Assembly: GCA_020736575.1 (NCBI GenBank) | Contig: JAGPYM010000002.1 | Coordinates: 930,001 to 994,000 of the forward strand | From: Thelonectria olida | Taxonomy: Eukaryota; Ascomycota; Sordariomycetes; Hypocreales; Nectriaceae | Reading direction: 5' to 3' | Length of the DNA: 64,000 nt | Part shown: in pieces, positions 31,462 to 44,980 of the stretch | How the letters are laid out: each line of letters begins with the position of its first letter | Numbering within the stretch: position 1 is the first letter of the stretch | Notes under the pieces: model-generated | What the model was told of the DNA's origin: nothing | The model's database searches: none | What the model saw: the letters and a program-made list of their open reading frames with translations, nothing else | Translations under genes and position numbers: made by a program

Positions 31462-34400
31462 TCATTGGAATCTTGTTCCATAGTCCTTCCAAAGCGCCCC
31501 ATGTGTGTACCCTCCCCTTCTCAATGCATTGTTTGGACTTGTGATATCTCTCTGGCCTCTGCATATGTAAGACTTGCCTGCCCTGTCGAAGACGGTGGAC
31601 GTGTTACTGCATCGCCAAATGACAACCCAGCCATTCCGCATTCGAGCTGAACTCTTGGCATGCTGATTGCTGATTGTCCAATGAACGATCACGGATGCGC
31701 CAAGCCTGGAAATTTGTTAGCGTTGTTGTCTTTGATGAAAAGCCGGTGGGCTTGACAACGGTCATGTAGACCAGCTCATGCATTGAGAATGGCTTGGAGG
31801 TATTCGTACTTCGGAACAAATTGATAGACCGAGTTAGACCTCCAATTGCCTGGTTGCGTACTTCGTCGTACGAATTTGATACTGAGCTAACGCGGACCTC
31901 CGTCTTCCATCCAAGTTGGTCTGCGGCCCTGCGCCATCCCGCCCTCATCGGAGCCGAATCCCAGCAAAAGTCAGATCGTGAACCCTCCTTCGAGCTAACG
32001 CTTAAGAGAAGAATAGCCTGCCAGGGATCAACCATGCGCTTCGTCTTCATGGATGATGCCTTGTTCATTTCCATTTTCCGGGAAAAGGCGAAGGACCCGC
32101 CCTGGCCCAATACTTATGCACCTACTGATGCAGTGACCTGTGGTTGGCAAGCGCTGGCTGCGACGACTGATGCAAAGATGTGCTGAGTTGCCCGACAGCG
32201 CTGTCACAACGGACCTGAATGCTCAATCAGGGTGAGCGGTTGCCACAGCGCAGGGCCCTTGTTGTGCAAAGGGCCAACGAGTTTCCTGATTGGGGAGAGA
32301 ATGGCCAAGGCTAACGACCGCTGGGACTTCTGGGTTGTGTTGCGCGTTATTCTCGGAGGTCCAGAGCCGCAGCTTCAACGCCGTGGCCGAATTGATCGAC
32401 CAGATCTTCCCCGCCCTTTCCCCGGAACAGGCGCGCACCCGAGAGACATGTGAGTAAGAAATCCCACCGGCAGCCGTCGAGAACGGCCCCGACGTTCTGG
32501 GCACCCGCCTCTCCGGTTTTCTAGCAATGTCGATCTCCGTGGAGCTGGAACGTCCCTGATTTCTTTCCCGTTCGTATCGTGGCAGACTGACGCAAAGAAG
32601 AGCCTCGGGTGCTGTGTAGTAGGTAGTATTGTGCTCGCCCCAAATGTGCCAAGATGTGCAAGCCTCCGAGCCCACCTGCACGCGCACAAATCGCCGGCCC
32701 CTCCTCCCGCGGTATAATGCACATCTTAAGGAGATCGACTGGAAAGGATACTTGCGCCATCCTGTTTATGCTATCCCAAACACCTGGGTGGTCCGAAGCC
32801 AACGAACGTCTGTACATCAGCTAATGTTGATTCAGCAATTACAGGCGAGCATACTGGGTCCATGAAACTGGAAGCAGACAGCTTGTTCCCGTTCAGATGC
32901 CACCATAGGCGGATGGGCAAATTCTCCCCTTGTGAGGGCCTCGCACCAGTCGAGACCGTTCTTTCTTCGGGCACTCCGTATGTTCGTTGTGTCTCAACTC
33001 CACCCGGTATCTGAGATGTGGGTTCTGTCCGCACTGCACAGTCGGCTGTGGAGGATGGAGACTTGGAGAGTGATGCTCCGCGTCCCCGTATAAGATGTCA
33101 CCATTCGAAAGGCGCCGAGACGAAACGACCATTTGTCTGTTCTCCATGGAATTGTAGAATCCGTACTGGTCGAAGAATCTCATCAAATTTTGAAGCTTTC
33201 TCCATTTGCTATGCATCAACAATAATTTCCCCTGGCAAGTTATCCATAATGGTCGGATGCAATTTGCTTGTGTCACCTGGTTTGGTTGGTTGGATGTGCG
33301 TACGGACACAGGCTGTCCTCCATATGCATTCGTACTGCATCGTGCAGCTTGGGAAATTTACCCTTGCTGCCCTACATACATTGAGGCCTGCGCCCACCCG
33401 CCAAGCAAGTCAGTGTAACCCTGTGTTAAGGATGACACTGTCAAAGAGGGTCATGACCACTCTGCTGGCTCACTTTGCCGAGCGATGTCTTGAATGGTAG
33501 TCAACGGAAGAGTTGACCAGTACCATTTATTAGAGCATAGGATTTCGCGGTGATCGGTACGCACTGCGTCTTTACAATGGGACTCGGCTTTATCATCGTC
33601 GTTGTGTGCTAAGCTCCTCAAATTTGGATCGGCAATCGTGACTGGCGTTTGACGGGCAAACCAAGATCTATCCAGGAGACAGCAGATGTATTTCGTCAGA
33701 GGCTTGACTTAGGCCTGTCTTTAGTTTCCAGCGGAGTGGCTCTCTGGATTTCTGCTCGGAAATCTAAGATAATAAAGCACTTGGAAGCATGTCTGGATGG
33801 ATATGCTGTTGAGCTAAGGGCCTACTCCAAGGCTCGACCGTGCTCAGTTGACGAGGGGAGACAAAGCAAGGCGAGTAAGACCATATTCGACAGCAGGCTC
33901 TCAAAAATGTTCGAGGCGCCTTCAGGTTCCCTCTCGAGGAAGGCTCCAAGTGGCGCGGGCTAACGGCGAGCATGACTGGGTGATGAAGTTTGGTTCTTGG
34001 CGGCAAGCGTACGTGCGCTGGTAGCTGAATGTACAGTAGCGAGGTATTGTTTCCTTGCATCTGGATCCTGGATGAGGATCTTGATCAGCTGGGCAGGAAG
34101 CTGTCCAAGCCGGGGTCTGTCGAGTATCAGCGGAATCGCAGGCAACCGGAGTCTGGATCTCGACTCACCGGTTCAGTGGTGTTGACCTTTCATCGCTTGT
34201 ATCTGCGTCGAGACGCAATGACACTCGGTTCTGCAGCATGCAAATCAATGACATGGATTTAAGCGACGGTTTGGGCAAGCAGGCCACCATCAACTTGGAC
34301 TTCAGCCAGGCGGGTCACCGGAAACGACAACAGCCCAAGGCGGGGCCGGCGCAGCGCTTGCCGAAAGCGGTAATCGGGTCGAGCTGGGAGAGCGCTTTGG

Positions 34401-37266
34401 GTGACGGATTGTATTGTGTGTGGGCAAGCCATAGGAGGCTGCCGAAGTTGTCGCCTCAATGGCACACAACATATAGAAGATAGAGACGGCGGCCGACAAG
34501 TCAGCGAGCTGGATGACCGGGGGCTCGGACATTGAGCCATTGCCTCCTCTGGCAGCTAATGTGCATGTAATGGGCTGTTCTGGCTCGCGATATGCTGTCT
34601 TGTTCATGGCGAAGCCTGTCAGGGGCCTATCCAAGCGTCGGACGAATGCACCAGCATCATGAGTCGTCAGAGATGATTGCTGGGCCAGATAAAAGAGAGC
34701 ATCAACGTCAATAACCAAAGCGATTGCAACAAAATAAGGGGAGAGCTTCTGGGTTCCCCAAAGTACCCACCTGATCCAGCGGGATGGACAGCACCCGCGG
34801 ACGAGATCCTTAGCAGGACCGGATGGCCCCCAATCCCATGGACCATGTCACCGCCAAGGTCGATTCCCAGTAATAACCGCCCAAAATAAGGAGCGGAGCT
34901 TCTTCGTGACAGTGATCCTCATAATCGTGCGGGATGCACGGTAAATGCATGGCGAGAAGATGAGGTACGTGTCTATGTCGTAGCGCTACACAAACACAAC
35001 ATGGCCGGAGCTCATCTGTCAGCTGTGCGCCGAGAGCTTGGACAATGAGGGGGGACAAGGCTTGCGGCGGCGGCAGGAGGAAGGGAAGCAAAAAAGCAAG
35101 GGAGGTGATGCAGCTCGGATGAAATCATAATGACTGACTGACCATGGTCGAGACGGCCGTGGCCATCAGTGAACAAGGTCATGAGGATATGCGGGATGTT
35201 GGGATGTTGCCAGGATGGTGGACGGTGGTTGTGGTGAGATGTCGGCCATTGGACAACGACAACGGGGCACGAGGAACGGGCAGCCTCTGTATTGTGGGCG
35301 GCTGAGGATCCTGCCTTGTGCTTCGTAGACAGCACCTTCCTCCGTTGCATAAAGGGTTTGTGCAGCCTGGGGAGCCGGTCTTTCCTCCGTGGTCTTCATG
35401 ATGGCCTCAAGCTCTTTCTTTATTAGGGCAACTGTCCAGTGGGCTGGGCGCGTACAGCAGGCCCATGCCATGCCATGATCCGGGTGCTGTGGGCCTTGGC
35501 TAGTGATCACAACGGACGCCAGAGCCCCTGGAAGTTGCTGCTGCTGGGTGGCTCGTACTGGATGGACTTCACCTTTTCCTTCGCAGCACCTCTCCTGTCT
35601 CTATCGGGTGTCGGCAAAGCTCCTGGGTACCGCCTAATTTATCCACATCCACCCTGCTCTCCTCCATTCCACAACAGCACAACCGCAGCATCACGCTTTG
35701 CATTTGCGCATACGGAGTTCCGTCCCTTACGGTGCCGTCCCGAGTTGCCCTCTCCCGCCTACCTATCATCTCGTTTTCACAGCCTCAGCGCCCTCCAAAT
35801 TGAAGTTACACCGTGAATGGGTTCTCCCCCCTGCTTCAGCTGCCCTTCGATCTTATCATGACCCCGTTTACAGGTGTAAATTGGCCGACAAAGACACTTC
35901 TCCGCGTCATCACACCCCTCTCCCTCTACTTGGAAGGCCTAGGCGACACGGAGCGACTTACGTGACCGAGTGATGGCCGTGGCAGCCAACGATGGTCTTG
36001 GAAGCAAGCAATGATGGACGGTGTTTGTCGCTGCCGCCCTGGAACCTGGCCCTGCCAGCTTTGCGTTGTGCAGTAACCCTTCAAGTTAGGTACGACATCC
36101 CTGGCCCGTTCCTCTCCGTTGGCATCCGGTCTTGACCCAGCGTTGGGTCACTCCTATCACAATCAGCAGGCGTCGTCGTACATACCTCTCCCCGGCCTTG
36201 CGTTTATGTTCTTCGGAGGAGGGAGCCAGGGAGTGCCCTGGGTGGGTGGCCATGGCGCCGCCACGACGGCAGCACAGAGCACGGTCCTGGTGCGATGTGC
36301 AGCCAAGTCGTCTTCTGCCTTACTTTCCCCTGGACGCCCGGGGGTGCCCTAGCTGATGAAAACCTTCGCGTAGCCTTGTTGATGGGCGAGTGGAGGTGGA
36401 GGGGGGGTGATTGGGAGAGGGAGGGAAGTGGGAGCCAAGGCAAGCAAGGGTTAGGGGCAGGGATGAGCAGCTGGGACTTAGTCCCAAGTCGCGTCAGGTA
36501 CTGTACCTGTCGAGGGCGTCGTGCCGCTGTCTCTCCTAGATTCGTGGGTACCTTAACCATGCTCCTCGAGACGGGCGGCTCTCTCGTGCTCTCTTGGGCT
36601 GGAGGGCTCGTGGATACCAGGGCACCCTCGATGGATATGATCTCCTCCCCCGGCTACGCCCACGGATGGGATACAGGGTTTCAAGGATCCAGGGGCGGGT
36701 CTGATTGCTTCTCCTTCTTCTCCTCCGCCACCCCAGTTCACACTCACTCGGGTGCAAAATCCACACGCCATCTTACAGGCCGTCATGACGGGCCAGACGA
36801 CTGCCGGTGCTCCTAAGGCTGCGGGCATGTCTTTCCTTCTTTTACCCTCCCACGCCCCTCCCACTTTGCCTACCATTGCTCTTCCCTCTTCGTTTAAGAC
36901 CACCTTCGTCGACCTCATCCTCGGAGGGCAGACCCTTGAAGTGAGCTTGGTCTCACAACCTCCGCGCCCTTCTCGCTTCCTCTAGTTACCTTGAACTCCT
37001 CATTATTCAAAAGACGACCGGATCCCCCACTCCCAACCGGTATCAACCACATTCAACACTACATCCTTTCCCCCTCGAGCTACCCACAAACTTCCTCACC
37101 AAGTCATTCTTTATTTGCCATTATAGGAACATCAGGTCTCTATCTGCTCGACCTTCGCTCCCCGCCAAACCTGCAACCAACCCATACCAAGGTCAATCAG
37201 CCCCTCTCGTAACAACACCTCGACAGTACACTCTTGTCCCTCTTTCTCTTCAAGGACACCAATAGG

Positions 37267-39037
37267 ATGGACAACATGGGATCCTACTCGCAGGCCCAAT
37301 GGTCTGGCTGGGCATACAATGCCCCCACCAACACGTTTGCTGGATATGCCCAGCTTCCCAGTTATGCTGCATATCTCCCAGAATCAATGGAACTCTACAA
37401 TGCCCAGCAGAGCCATCTGGTTCATCACCAACAGATGGCTCGAACAACAGAGTCGAAGCCTCGTCTCTCAAAAGAGGAGGTTGAGATCCTTGAGACAGAG
37501 TTCCAGAAGAACCACAAGCCGAACAGCAGCACCAAGAAGGGTCTCGCCGAGCAAATGAGGGTTGACAACGCTCGCATCAATGTAGGATCCTCACTCCACC
37601 TACTGGGGACGGAGAACTGACTGTCTATAGAACTGGTTTCAGAACCGCCGTGCGCGGGAGAAGAAGGAGAAGAACATCCGGGAATATGCTGCGCGCCAGA
37701 AGCAAGACAAGGACAAGGCTGCCGTTGAGGGTGGCAACCATTCACACAATGACCGCTACCACAATCGGGTAGCTTCCAGTGCACCCTTCCCCGATCCCCG
37801 TCGATCAACCATCAAGAGTGAGCCGACAGACCTCAACCTTTCCGCTGACCTTGCTACCCCGGAGCATGACAGCGAGACCAGCCAGTCTGATGCTTGTTCG
37901 TCACCAAACATGTCGGCTCACGTCACTCCCGACCGGGCTCTCTCATTCGACTCTGTTGACGCCAAGGACTACATTGCCATCAAGTATGAAGACTCGGCTC
38001 AGTCTACCTTCATGTCCGATTCAACAAGCCAATTTCTTCCCATGCCCGACGCAAACACCATTCAACAAGCTGATCTTTCTTTTCCCAATTTCAATCAATA
38101 CCCCAGATTAGTCGTGCCCAGCGAAGAGGACGAAGCCATTGCCTCTTTTTCTCCGCAGTGTTTCACAGGAACGGCTGGACTGTCTCCTAACTCGGCTCAA
38201 GACTCCTATTCTCAGTACAGCGAGTCAGATTTGGACGAGAACAGTATCTCCACTGATGCCGATTCCCAAGGATTGGCGAAGTCTGCTCCATCTATGGACA
38301 TTGCCTCCCGTCGAAACCGCCGACCTCCACATTTGGCAATCAATGCTTCTCGAAGCTATTCGACTGGAGGTCCTCGGACTGGGGTAGACGTGGGAAGACG
38401 AGCGGATGCCGGCAACTCAATGCGCCGTGTAGCCTCCGCGACTGGAACTGTCCGAATTTCGAAATCATCAGGAACCCCCCGAAGCCCTTTCTTTGATCGT
38501 AACCCAGATGCCCTTTTCCAGCTCAACCGGTCCCCTAGCTTTACAGCAGCTACCGCAACCATCGCGCCACCGACCCCGAACACACCCATTGTGTCGGCCC
38601 AGCACGGTCTGTGTGATGTGAACACCGACTCCAAACTCTCCTCCGATCTGGTGATGGTACAGGACCCTACTCTACGAACCCCACCTACCACACCGGGCAT
38701 CATGGACAACATGTTTGCCCTGAACCCAGCCTACGATGGACCTGGCTTTGATGAGCCTCTCGTGACCCCAGGTCTCGGCAGCTTTCCAAGTGACTTTGAA
38801 GTGCCCAACGTTTCGAACAATGTGCCGAACTACATTGCCAATGGATGTGCCAGCCAGCCCCAAACGCCATCCTACAACTCTCAAGTGGGACCGAACTACT
38901 TTGGGTACTCTGGTGGTAATGCCGAGTACAACTGGTCTGACGCTTCGGTCTCAGCCAAATCGTCTCCTGGGCAAAGCCACCGACAGGTCCAGTTCATGAA
39001 CATGACACCATCCAGCTTTACAGGTGTGGAGAAGTAG
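37267..39037 (+). CDS. Homeodomain transcription factor, Htf1/Hox2-like
   Basis: Exons 37267-37581 and 37631-39037 encode about 573 residues. The homeodomain lies near residues 60-120. Helix 1 has RLSKEEVEILETEFQKNHKP, then KKGLAEQMRVDNARIN, and the recognition helix NWFQNRRAREKKEK. The 49-nt intron falls exactly before NWFQ. An aromatic/Gln-rich N-terminus (SQAQWSGWAYNAP) and a long Ser/Pro-rich tail follow. The layout resembles Magnaporthe HOX2 and Fusarium HTF1, which are needed for conidium/phialide formation; the ortholog identity is inferred. It lies downstream of an 11.6-kb gene-free stretch and upstream of a 2.9-kb one, unusual isolation in this otherwise dense window. Confidence 0.93.
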
Positions 39038-41893
39038 GCGCCTCTTCTAGACAATGACGTTTGAAGGCTTTGCATCCCTAACCATCGTTCAACCACGGCC
39101 TAATTAACGACCCCTTATAACCACGGCTATTGGCAATTTCTTTTATTTCCTTCCTCTTTTGGGCATTGTACAATATGGATGAACACCAACGCTCCTTGCC
39201 GTTCACGTAACGGTGATGAAAACCGTTACTCTGTGAGCGAGCCTAAAACCCCCTTTTTCTTTCTGTTTCTACTATCTCACGAATGAACACAACAATCATA
39301 CCCTAATGTAATGGACGGACTATATTGGCGCTTTGGCATGGGCACAGACAAGACGGGAAGGGATCATGGGAACGCAAAACGGAGCAAGATACACGAAAAG
39401 GTACACTGGTTTGTCACGGAACGTTTGGTGCTAGGAGCAAGGCGGGAAAAGAGGTTTCTGGATTTACATATTTGGGTTTCGAGGCCGTTGGAAGCACTGT
39501 TGGAACTGCAAACTACGGTTAGTGGGATGAGGGATGAAGAGCTCATCTGGGGCGTATAGCAAACCAATCATGAGATTGAAAAATCCTAGCACCGAAAGGA
39601 TGCGTCAAATCAGTTGAAGCCGCTTGTCGAAGTGGTGTGAGACAGTCGTGAGGTCATGGAGCGAGGAGAGCGGCACAGTAAATGACTATCGCTGTACTGT
39701 AGGCGGATCAGCTCTGGAGGGCGATCTAAAGGGGAAAGATGGTGGGCAGGGTGAGATTTGGAGTTTGTTTCGGACAGGGAGGGCAAAAGTCAAAAGCCTC
39801 CGAAAACAGGTCGGCCCCGTCGTTGCCATTCCATACCCGTCACTTTGACGACCCCGAAGGGGCATATTGGCCATTCGCCGACGCCGCCACCGAGGAACTG
39901 TTCTCCCAATGAGCAGTTGGCGGGTGGTACACACGCCACCCAGTCGATGGCTGACAAGCCCAAGGTTGGGTTGCAATACAGAATCACACCTCACTCTGGG
40001 CTAGTAGGGTTCACACACATGGACACCAGCAGCACGGAGATCCAAGCGGGCCAGTCCGAAAGCCGGATCCCGGAGGCTGCGGTCCCCACACCCCGGGGAT
40101 CACCTCCCCCCCCCCCCCCCTCTTCACCTCCAGACTTCTCCACTCGGTATCGCTCCTTTGGTGCGGGGGGGATCACGGGACAATCCTTTTGGGCTTTTGG
40201 GCATTGAGGCTGTCTTTGGACAGTACTAATTGGGCGTGCAAGAGGAGTGCACTCGCCAAAGAGGGACGAGGCCTTTCTTGTTCCAACTGCTGAAAGAAGA
40301 CGGAGGCTATGAATGCATGTTTGGATAAGGCAGTGCTGACGAACCGAGGACTTGGTTGGTGTGACATTGTAGATTGTCGATCATCTTGTCGTGGCCAAGG
40401 ATCTCCTGGTCATAAAAGTAACTGCCGACGGGATCAAGCGCTGTGCGAAGTCGGCAACGAAACATTGATGGCTCTTGGGGTGGTACAACGAGATACTTTG
40501 CTGCAGGTCTCGTCTTTGTGAACGACGCCCAAAAAACCTGGCGCTCACATCGAACATTAAACGAGATTGAAGCCTCTCCCCGAGTATTCCCATTCAAGGT
40601 TACAATGCCAAAAAAGCTAGCCACCACAAAACGGTTAGCAGCGGAGGCGCTTTATGCTTTTGAGGCTGACGGTTGCAACGGCCTTTCCAGCCCTTTCAGC
40701 AGTTCAGGGCTCCCCACACAGATGCTCAGCTCAGCCCAGTTCAGCTCTGCTTCTGATGGGGTGGCGTTTTTGCATGTGTGCAACCTGACTGCAGTGAGCT
40801 GGGGTTGTTGATGTGCGACTGAATAGCGAGGCAGCGAGCGAGGCAGGCGAAAAACAGGGCCTGGTAACTATGATTTAGCTTGCAGCTGAACGCCACCTGA
40901 GCTGATTCGTAAACGGTGGTAATTTGTGTGAATGCGCAGAATCGTGGCGAGCAGCCGTGGTTCGCCATTGGCTTCCATTGAAGAGACAAATCGCAATACG
41001 ATGGTGTCTTCCTCTTCTGGGTTCCAGGTTGCATCGAGCGTCCCGATTCTGGTGCATCAAACGACAAAGTTTAAAGAAAGACCAATGCAAGCATTCGGAG
41101 CAATACGAAGGTTGTCATCGTCTTGTCATTGCATCTCGACTAAGCAGGCCTTGAAGGCTTTTCCCCTGTTAGTCTGCACTCCTTGGACGAATTGCGATGA
41201 TATGATAGCTGGTTGACCCCGCTACCAATCCGGACCAGACCAGCTTCCGGGTTTTGAAGCTCGTACTTGTGCAACTTGACGTCAATAGTACCTCTACCGA
41301 GAGAGGGGGGGGGGTTTGTGCGACGGCGTGTCTGTCTCTCGGTGACCCAGTTGATCAGCTCCGATCGGCGGTCTTTCACAACGGGAACAATGGCAGCCGA
41401 AGCGAATTGGTGACAGGATCGTCAATTGCCTCAAGACCAGGTTTGCGAGAAGAAGGCAGCTGGAACCTTTGGGGGGATTCTAGTGCTGCAAATCGATAAG
41501 CAGTGGGTTCCAGTCGCTGCTGGTTCGTGGGGCGACATGTGCGCTGGTGTTCCGCCCCCGCGAAGCAAACGCGGTGTCGACTGGCTGTCGCTGTCACTGA
41601 GGAAAAATGGACGCGCCCTGGTACCTACTGGACGTTGCCCTCCAGCAAAAAATGCCCCGCTCGTTGTTCCATCATCCGTGCACGCGCCCATCCCGTTCGC
41701 GTTCTATTGTTGGACATGGGGGAAATTGGGAAACCACTTTACACCAAAAATCACAGTCCTCTTCACAGTCCTCGGCAGCCTGCTGCACAATCGGCATCTT
41801 GTTTAGTCGTTTTATATTCTACTTTCTAGTACTTGCTACGCCCGGATTATTACCTTCGAATGTTATGTGGTGAACGAGTGTCTCATCGTTTCC
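39038..41893. other. Gene-free interval between the homeobox gene and SLD3
   Basis: About 2.9 kb without a supportable coding chain. It includes the 3' flank of the homeobox gene with an ACGTAACGG...CCGTTACTC inverted motif near 39206-39230, a C15 homopolymer, and a G8 run near 41304-41312. The SLD3-proximal part is ordinary. Confidence 0.55.
40106..40120. repeat. C15 homopolymer
   Basis: Fifteen C in a row; prone to slippage and sequencing error. Confidence 0.85.
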
Positions 41894-44782
41894 ATGCCCT
41901 GTCCCGCTGTCGCTGACGCCGACGCGTCGCGTCCACAGTCGAGGATCTTGACACCAAGCTCCGAGGGCAGCTTGAATCGCCATGACGATCCTCCAGCTGA
42001 CGTCCCTTCTTCGGTTGATGCAAGGAAAAGAAAGAGATCTGATTCCGTTGCCATGGATCATCTGCTGAAACCCTCCATTGCACTCAGGGTACGTTTTGTG
42101 GCCTCAACGTCCATCTAACATGATTGATTGCTGACATCATGTGTCTCCCACAGGCACACCCTACAAACCTCCATCTTCAGCCACGAGTCCTACAGCCGTT
42201 GATGCTCCTACCTCGCAAGCATCTCCCTCTATCATGTATTGATTTCAGTGCATCCAGCTCGGAACTGACGCCAGGCCGAATGTACGAGTCCCACATCAAG
42301 ATCCTGGATCTGGAGAGCCGAATGGGCTCTGTACCTGTCGTTCTTCTCGCGCGATTCGACTCCAGCCGGAATGTTTATGCCCTCGAGAGGCAGCCGAACG
42401 GTCTTTACATCACATGTCGACTAGGACCCTGGACTGATCTTCTTGACCTATCAACACACGCTACAGCGACCTGTCAGGAGCGTTTGCGGGCAGTTCCCAG
42501 ACCAAACTCTCGTCAAGGGGCGACGTCGGCTCTGACAACACCTCAATTACACAATGACCACAAAGTCAAAAGAGCTGCCATCGAAGCCATCCAATCACTT
42601 GTCAGGAAACGTGCCAGGTCCCAATCCGTCTCAACCTTGGAAGAAGCTACCCAGGCTCTGAACCCCGTCAAATCACAACTGCCATCTCCTGTTCTTAAGC
42701 ACGAAGAGCTTCCAGAAGCTAATGCTCACATTGATTCGACTATCGAGCACCTCACGCCAGTCTCCAAGCCGATCAGCCACGAACAACCCACCCCGCAGCA
42801 AACAGGTGAAACGATATTCGACACGATCAGAACTCAGTACTTCGAGGCCTTGTATAAATCTATGGGATCGTTGGCGTATTTTGCCAAGGGTCCATTGTCT
42901 CGTGCTCGTTCGGCCTTTCACCTCGATCTCGAATCCAACTTGGACATGGGCGATCTGATTGAATTCTTAAAGAGCCTTATCCTCACTACTGTGCAAGTCG
43001 ACAAGAAATACCGCGATACGATCCCCGAGGTTATTGCCAAGATGAAGACGGTCATGGAAAGCTCCGATGAAGGGCGAAAAAAGAAGCGCCGAGCCAAGAA
43101 GATGAAGATCGGAAAAGATGGTCTTTACCCTTATGAGGAGGAGCAAATCCAAAAATGGTGGATGGCGAATAAGCCGGAGCTGAAAGACGACGAACCCAAC
43201 GTGCCTCCCCAGCAGATCAAGTCACTAGCTTCAATGCTTCGTACCCGAGAAACCCAGCTCCAAATGATTGTTATTCTCGAAATCCTGGCACTTACTCCTC
43301 TGAAAGCGGCTGAGGATACAGAGGACAGCCAACTTCCGCTTTTGCCTGGTGCCACAGACTCTCAGGATGGCATGGCACTCCCGCCTCCCAAGAAACGAAA
43401 TAAGCACAACCTACCAGTCCTCATAGATGTCCATGCCGACCGTCTTACCATCTGGCAATCTACCGCTTCTGACGAGCAGATTTTGTTGGAAGATTCGCAA
43501 GTTATACGCCAGCCTGGAGAGAGCCAGCTACAGAAGACGTCTGAGCCTCTGAAGGACTTTTGTGTCGATGTTATTGTTCCATTGTAAGTTACGCTCCACG
43601 GTAGCACGTCCTTTCTAGATTCTAACTAGGTTTTCAGCTTCTCGGCAAGGCTCCCGGAGCTATGTGACTCTATCAACCGAAAGCTGGGTGGCCCAGTGAT
43701 TGTGAAACCCAAGTCGAGGGGCCTGAAGCGATCATCCAGCAAGCGTGAGCAGAAGCCCGGGGCAGCCACAAAGCGTCCTAGCCTTGGCCAACAGCCGAGA
43801 ACATTGCAGCGAGCGCTGTCTACGGAGCAGCAGCACCGCCGAAGTGTCTCTAGAGGTCCGAGCAACATGATCGCTTTGATGCGTTCCGCTACTACCACGT
43901 CCCTGGCGGCGATCAAGCGTGAAGGTAGCGAGCCTGCAGCATTGAAGGGACTTGTCAAGGGTGATCCCGACCTGCTCAACAAAAGGAATGGTCCTTCTCT
44001 CTCCCGAAGCACAAGCATGGCCAACTTGGAAGACTCCAAGGCCACCAAGAAAGCACTCGTGGACGCCCAACTAAAGGAGGCCATTTCTACCCTCAGAAAA
44101 CCGCACCGTGATGTTGTTAGCAAGCAGTTGGTGGACGCTTCGGAGCGCCGAACGTTTACAGGCCTTTCGTCGGCGAAGAGTAAGTCAAGCAAGGTCACAT
44201 TTGTCAATCTCAAGTCAACTAATTTCCAACTTAGAAGCGAGAAAGCCTGCGCGACACTCGCTTGGTACTTCCATCGTGAAAGCTACGCCTACGAACAACC
44301 GATTCAGAGACGTGTTTGCTCCAAAGCCTGAATCAATAGCCGACATTCCGTTCCTGAGCACTGAAGAGGTCATTCCTCCTTCCAGCCTTCCATCAAGGGT
44401 TCCCTCAACTGGTTTGCGGACTGGGCATAGAGACGTGTTCCGCAACAGTCCGTCTCCAGCATTGGATCGAATCGATAATACGCCGTCCAAGGGCACGAGG
44501 TTTCAAGATCGTCTTGAAAACGATGGGCCGGTACCCTGGTCACCCCTGATGGAGAGAAGAAAAGAGTCAAGCGATAACGTGCTTGTGCCAGGCAGCGCGG
44601 TCAAGGGCCAACGAACGATCACCGACTTCACCTCGTCTAGAGATGAAGGAATATTCGCAACACCCATTAAGCCTCCTGCAAAGATATTTGTGGAAAACAC
44701 CCCTACACAGGATGTGCCGGCTGCGAAGCCACTATCCATTTACCAGAAATTAGGATGGGATGATGACTTGGATGACCTGTAA
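41894..44782 (+). CDS. SLD3: DNA replication regulator Sld3
   Basis: Sld3 loads Cdc45 on the MCM helicase at replication origins and, when phosphorylated by CDK, binds Dpb11. Exons 41894-42088, 42154-43583, 43638-44179 and 44235-44782 give about 904 residues, longer than yeast Sld3 (668) but usual for filamentous fungi. The central Sld3 domain is recognised by TIFDTIRTQYFEALYKSMGS, YFAKGPLSRARSAFH and the following helices (DLIEFLKSLILTTVQVDKKY, KKKRRAKKMKIGKDGLYPYE, IQKWWMANKP). The C-terminal half is basic, low complexity and rich in SP/TP and RS sites (for example NSPSPALDR, NTPSKGTR, WSPLMERR), suitable for CDK control. It ends in an acidic WDDDLDDL. It is tail-to-tail with TRS65 with only 198 bp between stops. 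Confidence 0.88.
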
Positions 44783-44980
44783 TGAGCTTTTTTGGTGTTT
44801 TTCTTGCCTACTCAGCACTTAGATGGGGTTTGCATTAGGCGCATTATTGATACAGGCAAGGAGGGTACGGCATAACTAGGCGGCGTTGGCATCGTAGTAG
44901 GACTACTACTGTATGGATAATGACATTCGAGATATGGCATATCATTCCAAACAAAGAACAATGGAAATATTACATCATGT

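Larger units (their letters stand above)
25686..37266. other. 11.6-kb interval without a supportable gene
   Basis: I read both strands and found no family motif, no consistent exon chain and no transposon-like protein. The longest open frames (for example 232 codons on the minus strand at 30080-30778 and 173 codons at 36295-36816) are low-quality, Arg/Pro/Ser-rich and lack family features. Base composition is not RIP-like AT-rich; much is balanced or GC-rich. There are scattered A-rich patches, a GA microsatellite and a long A tract. The last 450 bp before the homeobox ATG are C/T-rich, as expected of a leader. It probably contains long regulatory DNA, non-coding RNA or an extended 5' leader of the homeobox gene. 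Confidence 0.6.

Noticed and set aside
36295..36816. 173-codon plus-strand open frame before the homeobox gene
   Set aside because: Low-complexity Gly/Ser/Arg translation without conserved features; overlaps a likely promoter region.
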